The notes beneath the pieces are model-generated. The model did no database searches and was not told the DNA's origin. It was given only the letters and a program-made list of their open reading frames with translations. A program made the translations under genes and the position numbers. Shown in pieces: positions 1 to 6,616 of a DNA stretch of 12,024 nucleotides; position 1 is the stretch's first letter; each line of letters starts with the position of its first letter. The stretch lies in contig NVVT01000003.1 in the NCBI GenBank assembly GCA_002733465.1, forward strand, positions 173,253 through 185,276, given 5' to 3'. The stretch is from Kangiella sp. (GTDB taxonomy: Bacteria > Pseudomonadota > Gammaproteobacteria > Enterobacterales > Kangiellaceae).

Positions 1-282
1 TGTCTCGCTCAATGGTACGATCCAGATTTACAATTTAGTCATTACAGAGATAAAGACAAAAATGAAGTGGATCTTGTGATAGAACGAGGTCTTGATACTT
101 GGGGGATAGAAATTAAAAAATCAGTATCACTACAAAATTCTGACTACAATGGGCTAGCCAAACTCGCAGAGCAATGTACCGGAAACTGGAAAGGTGGAGT
201 GATTTTGTATAGCGGGAGAAGTACTGTTTCGTTACCAGTTAAAAACTGCTTAGCCATACCATTTGATAATCTTTGGAAATAA
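1..282 (+). CDS. C-terminal part of a DUF4143 / AAA-type ATPase-family protein (5' end outside window)
   Basis: The frame is open from base 1 to the TAA at 280-282, giving 93 residues, so the gene starts left of the window; the in-frame GTG at 67 is probably internal. The segment has an ordered pattern of YRDK, then NEVD about residues 21-24, then IEIK at about 36-39. This resembles the PD-(D/E)XK-like C-terminal half of DUF4143 proteins, which usually follow an N-terminal AAA ATPase domain. Proteins of this family are common accessory genes of uncertain cellular role. It is the only plus-strand gene here and converges on the polysaccharide operon, so it is probably a neighbour marking the edge of the locus, not a member. 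The family call rests on a short segment and the ATPase domain itself is not visible. Confidence 0.6.
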   Translation, partial: CLAQWYDPDLQFSHYRDKDKNEVDLVIERGLDTWGIEIKKSVSLQNSDYNGLAKLAEQCTGNWKGGVILYSGRSTVSLPVKNCLAIPFDNLWK

Positions 283-465
283 AGATCAGACGCCTTCCTA
301 CCTGCTTTATAGCTGGTAACTACCTTTCAACCTAACTCTTAAGCCTAAGCGTAGCCACATTGGCGAAATGATAAGGCAAAGAAAGACATGTCCCTATTAA
401 TTATTAAAGTGAAATATTGCCATTAAAACAAGTAATTAAACAAATTTCACACATATTAACAAATT
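283..465. other. Convergent intergenic region at the 3' end of the operon
   Basis: These 183 bases separate the plus-strand DUF4143-like gene from the stop of the aminotransferase gene on the minus strand. No ORF of useful length is seen. The region holds a weak inverted repeat at 409-450 and an 8-bp perfect palindrome GACATGTC at 385-392 inside a segment that looks like a dispersed-repeat remnant. A strong GC-rich hairpin followed by a T run is absent for both converging genes. Confidence 0.6.
409..450 (-). terminator. Weak candidate transcription terminator after the aminotransferase gene
   Basis: GTGAAAT at 409-415 plus TTG at 417-419 can pair with CAA plus ATTTCAC at 441-450, giving a 10-bp stem with one bulged base and a loop of about 21 bases. 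Read on the minus strand it is followed by an AT-rich stretch with only short T runs. The stem is AT-rich and the loop is long, so intrinsic termination would be inefficient. It is listed because it is the best hairpin in the gap after the last gene of the operon. Confidence 0.25.
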
Positions 466-1641
466 CTACTTAGATGCTTTACCTAAAACTAAAGAAATAA
501 CTTCGCACGTTTTATCAATCTCTTGACTTGTTAATGTTGGATGAACAAGAAACATTAAACTTGTTTCACCCAACTCCTTTGCATTAGGCAAACGATTTTT
601 CGGTCTAAAATTAGTGCCATCAAATGCTTTTTCTAAATAAACCTCGGAGCAACTTCCTTGAAAACATGGCACTCCTAACTTTACGACTTCTTCAACAATT
701 TTATCTCTAGTCCAACCTTCTTTTAGTTCTTCGGGTCTAATAAAAAAATAATGTTTATATTCTGCATGTTCCATGTTCACAGGAACTATCACTTGTCGTA
801 TCAACTTAAAGGAAGCTGTTGCGTTATCAAGCTTTTTAGCGTTTTCTTGCCGTGCACTTGTCCAAGCTTTCATTCGCTTCAATTGTATACGACCAATTGC
901 AGATTGCATTTCTGTTAAGCGCCAATTGGTACCAAAACTTTCATGCAACCACCTAAAACCCGGTGGATGTACTTTGTTATAAATGGCATCCCAAGACTTA
1001 CCATGATCTTTGTATGCCCACATTTTTTTCCAGAGAGCTTCATTATTAGTAGTAACCATTCCTCCTTCACCACCGGTAGTCATAATCTTATCTTGGCAAA
1101 AAGACCAACAACCAACATCACCGAATGAGCCGACTGATTTACCTTTGTATTTTGCACCATGGGCTTGAGCGCAATCTTCGATGACGTAAATATCATATTC
1201 TTCAGCCAATTTTATAATCGGATCCATATCCGCTGGCATTCCGGCTAGATGAACAACAATAATTGCTTTAGTTTTTTTCGTAATAACTTTTTTAATTGTC
1301 TCAGCTTCAATATTTTGACTGTTTAAATCAATATCGGCAAAAACAGGGATAGCTCCCGCGGTCACTACGCTCGAAACTGATGCTAAAAATGTTCTAGGTG
1401 TAACAATAACTTCATCGCCTTTGCCTACACCTAAACCTTTTAACGCAAGATCTAATGCTAACGTACCATTAGACAAGGCAATTGCATGCTTAGCATCTGC
1501 AAAGAGAGCAAAATCTTTTTCGAAATCCCGTCCTTCAGTACCTGTCCAATAATTAACTTTATTAGATAATATTACTTCTGAAACAGCATCCGATTCTTCT
1601 TGGGTAAAAGATGGCCAAGGTGAAAATTTTGTATTTAACAT
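466..1641 (-). CDS. pglE: DegT/DnrJ/EryC1/StrS sugar aminotransferase, PglE-like
   Basis: The 391-residue protein has the normal length and layout of the PLP-dependent nucleotide-sugar aminotransferase family. SNGTLALDLAL near residues 57-67 is the phosphate-binding turn, EDCAQAHGA at 155-163 carries the Asp that contacts the PLP ring nitrogen, and Lys185 in SFCQDKIMTTGGEGGM is the expected Schiff-base lysine. GTNWRLTEMQSAIGRIQL at 237-254 is the C-terminal family motif. It follows a PglD-like acetyltransferase gene by 12 bases, with AGG about 5 bases before the ATG. With that partner, the likely reaction is transamination of a UDP-4-keto-6-deoxy-HexNAc to the 4-amino sugar in the cytoplasm, as in bacillosamine synthesis. 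The exact substrate is inferred; a perosamine-type or other 4-amino-sugar transaminase cannot be excluded. It is the last gene of the cluster. Confidence 0.8.
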   Translation of the reverse strand: MLNTKFSPWPSFTQEESDAVSEVILSNKVNYWTGTEGRDFEKDFALFADAKHAIALSNGTLALDLALKGLGVGKGDEVIVTPRTFLASVSSVVTAGAIPVFADIDLNSQNIEAETIKKVITKKTKAIIVVHLAGMPADMDPIIKLAEEYDIYVIEDCAQAHGAKYKGKSVGSFGDVGCWSFCQDKIMTTGGEGGMVTTNNEALWKKMWAYKDHGKSWDAIYNKVHPPGFRWLHESFGTNWRLTEMQSAIGRIQLKRMKAWTSARQENAKKLDNATASFKLIRQVIVPVNMEHAEYKHYFFIRPEELKEGWTRDKIVEEVVKLGVPCFQGSCSEVYLEKAFDGTNFRPKNRLPNAKELGETSLMFLVHPTLTSQEIDKTCEVISLVLGKASK

Positions 1642-1653
1642 TAGACCTATTAT

Positions 1654-2286
1654 CTATTTTGAATGTTTGTTATTAATGACTTCTGCTGGAGAGCCGAAGG
1701 CTGTGACATTATCGGGTATATTTTTGATTACTGTAGAGTTAGCACCTATCGAAACATTACTACCCACTTCAATTAACTGCTTAGTGACAGAGCCTATCCC
1801 TAACCAAGACAAGCGGTTAATTCTTGTGCCTCCAGCCAATGCTACATTTGGGCTTAAATGAACAGCATCACCTAACTTGCAATCATGTTCAACCACCGCA
1901 GCTGTATTTATAATGCAAGATTTTCCAACCTGAGAAAATGCATTAATAACCGCGTTAGCAAATACAACAGTACCACTGTCCACAGTCGCATATTTACTAA
2001 TCACTGCGCATGGGTGGATAAGTACAGGAAGCCGAAAACCCGATGCCATCAATTGCTCACTTAAATTTAATCGAATCTTGTTATCACCAATTGCGACTAT
2101 CGCGTCTTGGTCTTTATCATTCGCAGTTAGTAAACAGGCAAATTTACCAACAACCAACCAATGTTCTATATTTTTTTTATGAGGATAAGCATCATCATAA
2201 AATACCACTTTAAACCCACAAAGCTCGGCCAATTCAGCAACAACTTTACCGTGTCCACTTGCGCCAATAATAGCTAGCCGCTTCAT
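1654..2286 (-). CDS. pglD: PglD/NeuD-family sugar N-acetyltransferase (left-handed beta-helix)
   Basis: The protein has 210 residues, close to PglD (about 200). An N-terminal Rossmann-like UDP-sugar-binding motif, IIGASGHGK, lies at residues 6-14. Imperfect hexapeptide repeats from about residue 95 to 195 form the left-handed beta-helix. VEHDC at 132-136 contains the His134 expected to act as general base, and a second conserved-type His is at 143. The family acetylates the 4-amino group of UDP-4-amino-4,6-dideoxy-GlcNAc with acetyl-CoA, and the PglE-like aminotransferase encoded 12 bases downstream would supply that substrate. The ATG directly follows the TAA of the ParE-like toxin gene with no spacer and only a weak upstream purine stretch, so translation is probably coupled to the toxin ORF. 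Family assignment is firm; the exact sugar is inferred. Confidence 0.82.
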   Translation of the reverse strand: MKRLAIIGASGHGKVVAELAELCGFKVVFYDDAYPHKKNIEHWLVVGKFACLLTANDKDQDAIVAIGDNKIRLNLSEQLMASGFRLPVLIHPCAVISKYATVDSGTVVFANAVINAFSQVGKSCIINTAAVVEHDCKLGDAVHLSPNVALAGGTRINRLSWLGIGSVTKQLIEVGSNVSIGANSTVIKNIPDNVTAFGSPAEVINNKHSK

Positions 2287-2577
2287 TTAATTTCTGTATT
2301 TCCAATAATCTGGTTGTCTATGTAAATTCATAACCGCCAAAATATAGATACCTGTCTCATATTGTGAGTACAGTACTCCATAAGGAAACCTCGCAGTTAA
2401 CGAGCGGCGGACACTACCATCGATAAGTGCCCAAGCTTTTGGCATTAACTCAGCCCTTTTTATTGCTGAATGAACTTCCAATGAAAAATCAAAACCTAAT
2501 CTTGATTCGATTCCTTCATAATAACTAATGGCGTCATTAAATTCCATTTCAGCGGCTGGATGAAAATAAAAACTCAT
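2287..2577 (-). CDS. parE: RelE/ParE-family toxin of a type II toxin-antitoxin module
   Basis: The 96-residue protein has the family pattern: FHPAAEMEFNDAISYYE at the N terminus (residues 5-21), LGFDF, then an RRSLTARFPYGVLY strand pair near residues 57-70, and the C-terminal HRQPDYWKYR. ParE-type members typically poison DNA gyrase, while RelE-type members cleave mRNA; the sequence does not show which applies. The gene overlaps the antitoxin stop by four bases (ATGA), the usual coupled arrangement. The ORF is intact with no frameshift, so the toxin may be functional. Its TAA abuts the ATG of the PglD-like gene, so transcription of the module must continue into the polysaccharide genes. His is replaced by Asn in the AVMNLHRQP strand, where many relatives read AVMH; I cannot judge the effect. 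Confidence 0.85.
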   Translation of the reverse strand: MSFYFHPAAEMEFNDAISYYEGIESRLGFDFSLEVHSAIKRAELMPKAWALIDGSVRRSLTARFPYGVLYSQYETGIYILAVMNLHRQPDYWKYRN

Positions 2578-2798
2578 TGTTCAAATTGCTTTCGAATTTT
2601 CTCAAAAACCTTTTCGCCGTCGACAGCTTCAACTTTTCCTGTTTGTATTTCTTTCAAACGCTCATGAGCTAGTTGTGACCAAATTTTGTCAATGCTAGAA
2701 TCCGGCTGATTTAAACTTTGAAGAACGGACTCCGCGACTAGCGCACGCTCTTCAACAGGAAGCGACACAAGTTCATCTATCAATGCTGCTGTATTCAT
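2574..2798 (-). CDS. Addiction-module antitoxin (Unstab_antitox/PF09720-like)
   Basis: This small 74-residue acidic protein matches the addiction-module antitoxin family normally paired with ParE-like toxins. The N-terminal helix reads LIDELVSLPVEERALVAESVL (split here at residues 6-26 by position), followed by a tail containing WSQLAHERL that would wrap the toxin. A good ribosome-binding site, GAGG, lies 5 bases before the ATG, and a consensus TATAAT lies about 33 bases upstream of it. It is first in the module and overlaps the toxin start by 4 bases. By family precedent it neutralises the toxin and may repress the module promoter. Family confidence is good; autoregulation is inferred. Confidence 0.83.
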   Translation of the reverse strand: MNTAALIDELVSLPVEERALVAESVLQSLNQPDSSIDKIWSQLAHERLKEIQTGKVEAVDGEKVFEKIRKQFEQ

Positions 2799-2830
2799 AT
2801 AAACCTCAAAATTAACATATCAATCACTAT

Positions 2831-2860
2831 ATTATAGCGGTTTACGGCTCACCTATGCAA
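2831..2860 (-). promoter_or_regulatory. Candidate promoter of the toxin-antitoxin module
   Basis: On the minus strand a perfect TATAAT (2831-2836) is preceded, after an 18-base spacer, by TTGCAT (2855-2860), which matches TTGACA at its first three bases. The element lies in the 82-base gap between the phosphoglycosyl transferase stop and the antitoxin ATG. A near-palindrome, CTATAATATAG, spans the -10 box (2827-2837) and could be an autoregulatory operator, though it is AT-rich and may be chance. If active, this promoter would also drive the downstream PglD- and PglE-like genes independently of the main operon promoter. Confidence 0.45.
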
Positions 2861-2880
2861 AACACACCTCGGACAAGCTC

Positions 2881-3471
2881 CTAGTTACCTGTAAATTTTG
2901 ACATCGTTACTTCACCATCAGCGGAAATACCATCTTTCACAAAGACCTTTTTCACAGTCAAAAATAATATTTTAATATCTAACCAAAAACTTTGATTTTT
3001 CACATACCATACATCAAGACTAAATTTTTCATCCCAGCTGATCGCGTTTCTACCGTTAATTTGCGCCCAGCCTGTAATGCCAGGTCTTACATTATGACGC
3101 TTAGCTTGCTCGTCATTATACAAAGGCAAATATTCAACTAAGAGTGGGCGAGGGCCAACTAGACTCATATCACCTTTTAGAACATTCCAAAGCCCAGGTA
3201 ATTCATCTAAACTTGAGCTACGCAACTTTTCACCGAAAGGTGTTAATCGTTCGGAATCTGGTAATGTGTTTCCTTGGTTATCAATAGCATCTTGCATGGA
3301 TCGAAACTTGAACATCTCAAAAATTTGGCCATTCAATCCTGGACGGTTTTGTTTGAACAACACCGGTTCACCTAAATTCTTAGCAATTTTACGACTTACT
3401 AAAAAAATAATTGGAGATAATAAAAATAAAGCTATCGCTGAAATTAGAATATCAAATAAGCGTTTAAACAT
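2881..3471 (-). CDS. pglC: PglC/WcaJ-type undecaprenyl-phosphate sugar-1-phosphate transferase
   Basis: This small monotopic phosphoglycosyl transferase is about 196 residues from the ATG at 3471. An in-frame GTG at 3477 would add two residues, but AGAG sits 9 bases before the ATG and only 3 before the GTG, so I prefer the ATG. Counting from the GTG, the N-terminal re-entrant hydrophobic helix at 7-26 contains the SP break, KFRSM is at 57-61, the catalytic Asp-Glu pair is D91-E92 in SLDELPGL, SLVGPRPLL is at 105-113, and RPGITGWAQINGR is at 131-143. The family moves sugar-1-phosphate from UDP-sugar to undecaprenyl phosphate on the inner-membrane cytoplasmic face, starting the repeat unit. The small PglC size and nearby PglD/PglE homologues suggest a diNAc-bacillosamine-type substrate. 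The start overlaps the end of the upstream glycosyltransferase by 8 bases. Confidence 0.87.
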   Translation of the reverse strand: MFKRLFDILISAIALFLLSPIIFLVSRKIAKNLGEPVLFKQNRPGLNGQIFEMFKFRSMQDAIDNQGNTLPDSERLTPFGEKLRSSSLDELPGLWNVLKGDMSLVGPRPLLVEYLPLYNDEQAKRHNVRPGITGWAQINGRNAISWDEKFSLDVWYVKNQSFWLDIKILFLTVKKVFVKDGISADGEVTMSKFTGN

Positions 3472-4597
3472 CGCCACTTACTCTAGTTTGCAACTCCATT
3501 ATTTTCAAGAGTTCATTATTTACCTTGCGTACATCAAATTTTTCCATAGCCAATTCATGACTTTTATCAGCCATTGTTTGCCATTTTTCTTGGTGTTCAA
3601 TAAACCAAAGCATTTTATCAACTAATTGCTCAACATCTTGTTTTTCGATTAAAAAACCATTCTCTCCTTCAATAACAGTTTCCTTACACCCAGGGACATT
3701 AGTGGTCAATATTGGTCGTCCGGTAGCCATAGCTTCAAGTACTGTTCTAGGCATGCCTTCATGATAAGATGCTAAAACAAAAATATTACAATTAATTATA
3801 TGGGGTCTAATGTCTGTGGCACTACCCAAGTACTCAATATAACCGTCATTATGCCACTGGTTAACTTCAGAAATAGGTATACCATCAGGAGATGGATCTT
3901 CAGGACCTACTAACTGAAATGTAACATCGGGATATTTCTGCTTAACTATTTTAGCGGCTGCCGCATACTCTCTTAATCCCTTCTCTCCAAGTAACCGCGC
4001 AACCGTTAAAAAAATTATTGATGAAGTTGTTATATTACATTTAGTAAAATGCGCAAGATTAACACCAGAACCATTAACTCTTACACCTTGCTCTTTCACT
4101 ATAATATTTTTATCCAAAAACACTTGTAAATTGTCAGTATTCTGAAAAATAACGTTCTTAGCTTTTGCTAACGCCAAACGATACAGGTTAGTCGCTATGG
4201 CATTTAGCAGATTTCGTTTAAAATTTCCGTGTTGAAAAGCAAATCCCAAGCCAGTTATAAGTCCATAAAACCTCATGTTTGAAAAAAAACGTGTAGCTAT
4301 ACCGCCCCAAATAACAGGTTTAATAGTATAAGCTAGAACAATATCTGGTTTTTCTTTCTTAAATAATACAATAAAATTTTTCAGTGTATTCATATCTGCG
4401 AAAGGATTCAAACCGTTACGCGTTACTGAATAGTCTACATACTTAACGCCGAGAGCTTCTATATCGGTAACGTCCATATTAGAAGCTCCCGAAGCCATCG
4501 CAATTACATTATGCCCCTCCGCAACAAGGGATTTAATGAGCTCACCTCTAAAATTAATTAAAGAGGAAGGTAAAGCTCCAATAATACATATTTTCAC
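3464..4597 (-). CDS. GT4-family glycosyltransferase
   Basis: This cytoplasmic GT-B glycosyltransferase carries typical GT4 marks. The N-terminal KICIIGALPSSLINFRGEL strand-loop begins the acceptor domain. In the donor domain, ARLLGEKGLRE has the Arg and Lys that contact the donor diphosphate. The EX7E pair occurs in EGMPRTVLEAMATGRPIL, near residues 280 and 288 from the chosen start. I place the start at the GTG at 4597 because relatives begin at this strand. An ATG at 4642 would add 15 residues that overlap the preceding epimerase gene and look non-conserved. No strong ribosome-binding site decides between them. Lying between the L-amino-sugar genes and the phosphoglycosyl transferase, it is a good candidate to add the second sugar, perhaps the L-sugar, to the lipid-linked first residue, as PglA or WbuB do. 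Donor and linkage are inferred. Confidence 0.8.
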   Translation of the reverse strand: MKICIIGALPSSLINFRGELIKSLVAEGHNVIAMASGASNMDVTDIEALGVKYVDYSVTRNGLNPFADMNTLKNFIVLFKKEKPDIVLAYTIKPVIWGGIATRFFSNMRFYGLITGLGFAFQHGNFKRNLLNAIATNLYRLALAKAKNVIFQNTDNLQVFLDKNIIVKEQGVRVNGSGVNLAHFTKCNITTSSIIFLTVARLLGEKGLREYAAAAKIVKQKYPDVTFQLVGPEDPSPDGIPISEVNQWHNDGYIEYLGSATDIRPHIINCNIFVLASYHEGMPRTVLEAMATGRPILTTNVPGCKETVIEGENGFLIEKQDVEQLVDKMLWFIEHQEKWQTMADKSHELAMEKFDVRKVNNELLKIMELQTRVSGDV

Positions 4598-4613
4598 ATT
4601 CGCACCGAGGTAA

Positions 4614-5741
4614 TTATTTTTTCCAGATAAATTTATTAACATAATCCGTATAGCTGATGATAATACGGATCACTTTATCAGAAACATTCGGAGCAATATA
4701 ATCTTGGACAATATTTATAGAACGCTCAGAACCAGTTTTTTGATCTTCAAGAATTTCTATAGCATTTAAAATACGCTCCAGCTCCATACCGGTAAACATC
4801 ACAGCACCTTCTTCAAAACCTTCAGGCCTTTCATGTGCCTCTCGAATATTTAAAGCTGGGAAATTCATAATAGAAGATTCTTCGGTAATCGTACCACTAT
4901 CACTTAAAACTAACTTTGAATTACACTGAAGTTTGACATAATCAGAAAAACCTAGTGGTTTCATCAATCTTACTAAGGGATCAAATTTTAAGTTTAAAGC
5001 ATCGATTTTTTTTCTTGTTCTTGGATGTGTAGAAACAATAATAGGATATTGATATTTTTCTGCCAGTGTATTTAGTACATTAACATATTTATTAATATTC
5101 GTATCTGAATCGACATTTTCTTCCCTATGAACACTTACAACAAAGTATTTTTTAGCTGTTAACTCTAAACGGGAAACTACACCTGAAGAATAAATTTTAT
5201 CTTTATAATAAGCTAAAACCTCATCCATGGGACTCCCTGTTTTAATGATGAACTCAGGTTTCAGACCTTCATTTAAAAGGTATTCTCTAGCTATATCCGT
5301 ATATGGCATATTAATATCTGAAATATGATCTACAATTTTGCGATTAATCTCTTCCGGTACGCGCATATCAAAACAACGATTGCCCGCTTCCATGTGGAAG
5401 ATTGGAATTTTTCTTCGTTTAGCTGAAATAGCCGATAGTGCGCTATTAGTATCCCCTAAAATCAATAAAGCATCAGGCTGTGTTTCTGCAAACATTTCAT
5501 CTGACTTAGCAATAACTTGTGCCATAGTATCTGCTGCGCTTATTCCTGCACACTCAAGGAAAATATCTGGCGAACGAATACCTAGATCATCAAAAAATAT
5601 TTGATTAAGTTCATAATCATAATTTTGACCTGTGTGCACTAAAGTATGATCACAATACTTATCTAATTTGTCAATTATTCTAGATAAACGAATTATTTCA
5701 GGGCGAGTACCAACAATTGTCAACACCTTTAACTTTTTCAT
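4614..5741 (-). CDS. qnlB: WecB-type UDP-sugar 2-epimerase (QnlB/WbvD/FnlC-like)
   Basis: This 375-residue protein has the two-domain fold and normal length of non-hydrolysing UDP-GlcNAc 2-epimerases. GTRPEIIRLS is at 11-20, Asp97 in GDTNSAL, Glu118 in HMEAGNR, Glu131 in VPEEINR and His205 in VSVHREENVD match catalytic positions of the family, and DSGTITEES at 281-289 is the nucleotide-binding loop. HMEAGNRCFDMRVPEEINRK is the form I associate with the WbjD/CapG/FnlC branch that acts on 6-deoxy-L-sugars, rather than the ManNAc-forming WecB. It starts within the stop of the reductase gene (ATGA overlap), so the two are co-translated. With an RmlD-like reductase upstream, the expected reaction is C2 epimerisation of UDP-L-RhaNAc to UDP-L-QuiNAc; a FnlC role making UDP-L-FucNAc is the alternative. 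Confidence 0.8.
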   Translation of the reverse strand: MKKLKVLTIVGTRPEIIRLSRIIDKLDKYCDHTLVHTGQNYDYELNQIFFDDLGIRSPDIFLECAGISAADTMAQVIAKSDEMFAETQPDALLILGDTNSALSAISAKRRKIPIFHMEAGNRCFDMRVPEEINRKIVDHISDINMPYTDIAREYLLNEGLKPEFIIKTGSPMDEVLAYYKDKIYSSGVVSRLELTAKKYFVVSVHREENVDSDTNINKYVNVLNTLAEKYQYPIIVSTHPRTRKKIDALNLKFDPLVRLMKPLGFSDYVKLQCNSKLVLSDSGTITEESSIMNFPALNIREAHERPEGFEEGAVMFTGMELERILNAIEILEDQKTGSERSINIVQDYIAPNVSDKVIRIIISYTDYVNKFIWKK

Positions 5742-6616
5742 AATTTTCCTTGATACCTCTTTTGATAATCACTGTACATATCGGAGACTAACGCTTCCCA
5801 AGTAGGAATTTTCAAACTTATTAATTGACGTAATTTATCTGAATTCAGCGAACGATCAATAATTAACTCTGTTGATTCTACAACTTCAATTTCTTTTCTA
5901 TAAACCGTCGAAACCAAATTAAGCAAACTATATTTATCAATAGGAGCTACGCTTAAATGGAGTAGTCCAGTTAACTCAGGTTTAGGAAGGATGTATTCAG
6001 CTAATAACTTAGCAACCACGCATGTTGGTAAACCAGAAAAAATTGCTTTTGAAAAACCTTTCGTTTTGTTTTTCTGTGATAAAAACCAGTCAATTAAACT
6101 GACGCACGAAGATAATTCGTGTCCGATAATAGATGTTCTAAGCGTTAAATGAGGTTCATAATTTACTTCACCTAAATATTTACTTTTTCCATATAAATCA
6201 TGTGCATCAGGAGTATGATTTTCTAAATATCCACCTTTCGCGCCACTAAAAACACAATCGGTTGAAAAGTGAATAAGTTTAGCCCCATATCGATTACAAA
6301 CACTGGCTAATTGATGTGGCAAAAGTGAATTAATAGATATTGCATCAATATGTTGTTTAGAAATATCATGTTGCTTAATTAAACCAATACAATTGATGAC
6401 GACATCAGGTTTGATGCTGGCTACTGTAGCGTCAAGGATATTTATTTCTTCAACATCGACATTTGTTGTAATTTTGTCTGCATAATCAATGAAGAAATGT
6501 TCTTTGCCTTTAACACTGCGAACAGTTCCGTATACTTCAAGTTCACGGTACTCACTTAAATTACTAAATAAACTATACCCTAGCATCCCCGTAGCGCCAA
6601 TAATTAAAATCTTCAT
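5738..6616 (-). CDS. qnlA: RmlD-like NAD(P)H-dependent sugar reductase (QnlA/WbvR-like)
   Basis: This 292-residue short-chain dehydrogenase/reductase of the RmlD branch has a Rossmann motif GATGMLG at 7-13, INCIGLI at 74-80, STDCVFSG at 118-125 and the catalytic Tyr142/Lys146 in YGKSK. It occupies the position held by CapF/WbjC/FnlB in L-FucNAc clusters. Those proteins are about 370 residues with a C-terminal cupin 3-epimerase domain, and no cupin region is present here. The closest functional model is the short WbvR/QnlA reductase, which reduces the 4-keto group to give UDP-L-RhaNAc in the L-QuiNAc route. The ATG directly follows the TAA of the dehydratase gene and its own TGA overlaps the next start, so all three pathway genes are coupled. 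Family is secure; product stereochemistry is inferred from domain content. Confidence 0.8.
   Translation of the reverse strand: MKILIIGATGMLGYSLFSNLSEYRELEVYGTVRSVKGKEHFFIDYADKITTNVDVEEINILDATVASIKPDVVINCIGLIKQHDISKQHIDAISINSLLPHQLASVCNRYGAKLIHFSTDCVFSGAKGGYLENHTPDAHDLYGKSKYLGEVNYEPHLTLRTSIIGHELSSCVSLIDWFLSQKNKTKGFSKAIFSGLPTCVVAKLLAEYILPKPELTGLLHLSVAPIDKYSLLNLVSTVYRKEIEVVESTELIIDRSLNSDKLRQLISLKIPTWEALVSDMYSDYQKRYQGKL

Noticed and set aside
283..330. Short hairpin ACC-GC/GC-GGT near 300-318 as a terminator for the DUF4143-like gene
   Set aside because: The stem is only five pairs with a mismatch and no T run follows, so it is not supportable as a terminator.
773..1128. Two overlapping plus-strand ORFs of about 60-70 codons opposite the aminotransferase gene
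   Set aside because: They lie wholly antisense to a well-conserved gene, have Cys/Ser/Leu-rich composition typical of antisense shadows, and show no recognisable domain.
3266..3625. 119-codon plus-strand ORF opposite the sugar transferase and glycosyltransferase junction
   Set aside because: It is antisense to two clear genes, has no family pattern, and its reading matches the reverse complement of their codons.
4598..4642. Upstream ATG at 4642 as the start of the GT4 glycosyltransferase
   Set aside because: It would overlap the epimerase gene by 29 bases and add 15 residues before the conserved first strand; the GTG at 4597 fits the family better, though this is not certain.
5338..5604. 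88-codon plus-strand ORF opposite the 2-epimerase gene
   Set aside because: It is fully contained in the antisense of catalytic motifs of the epimerase; there is no independent evidence.
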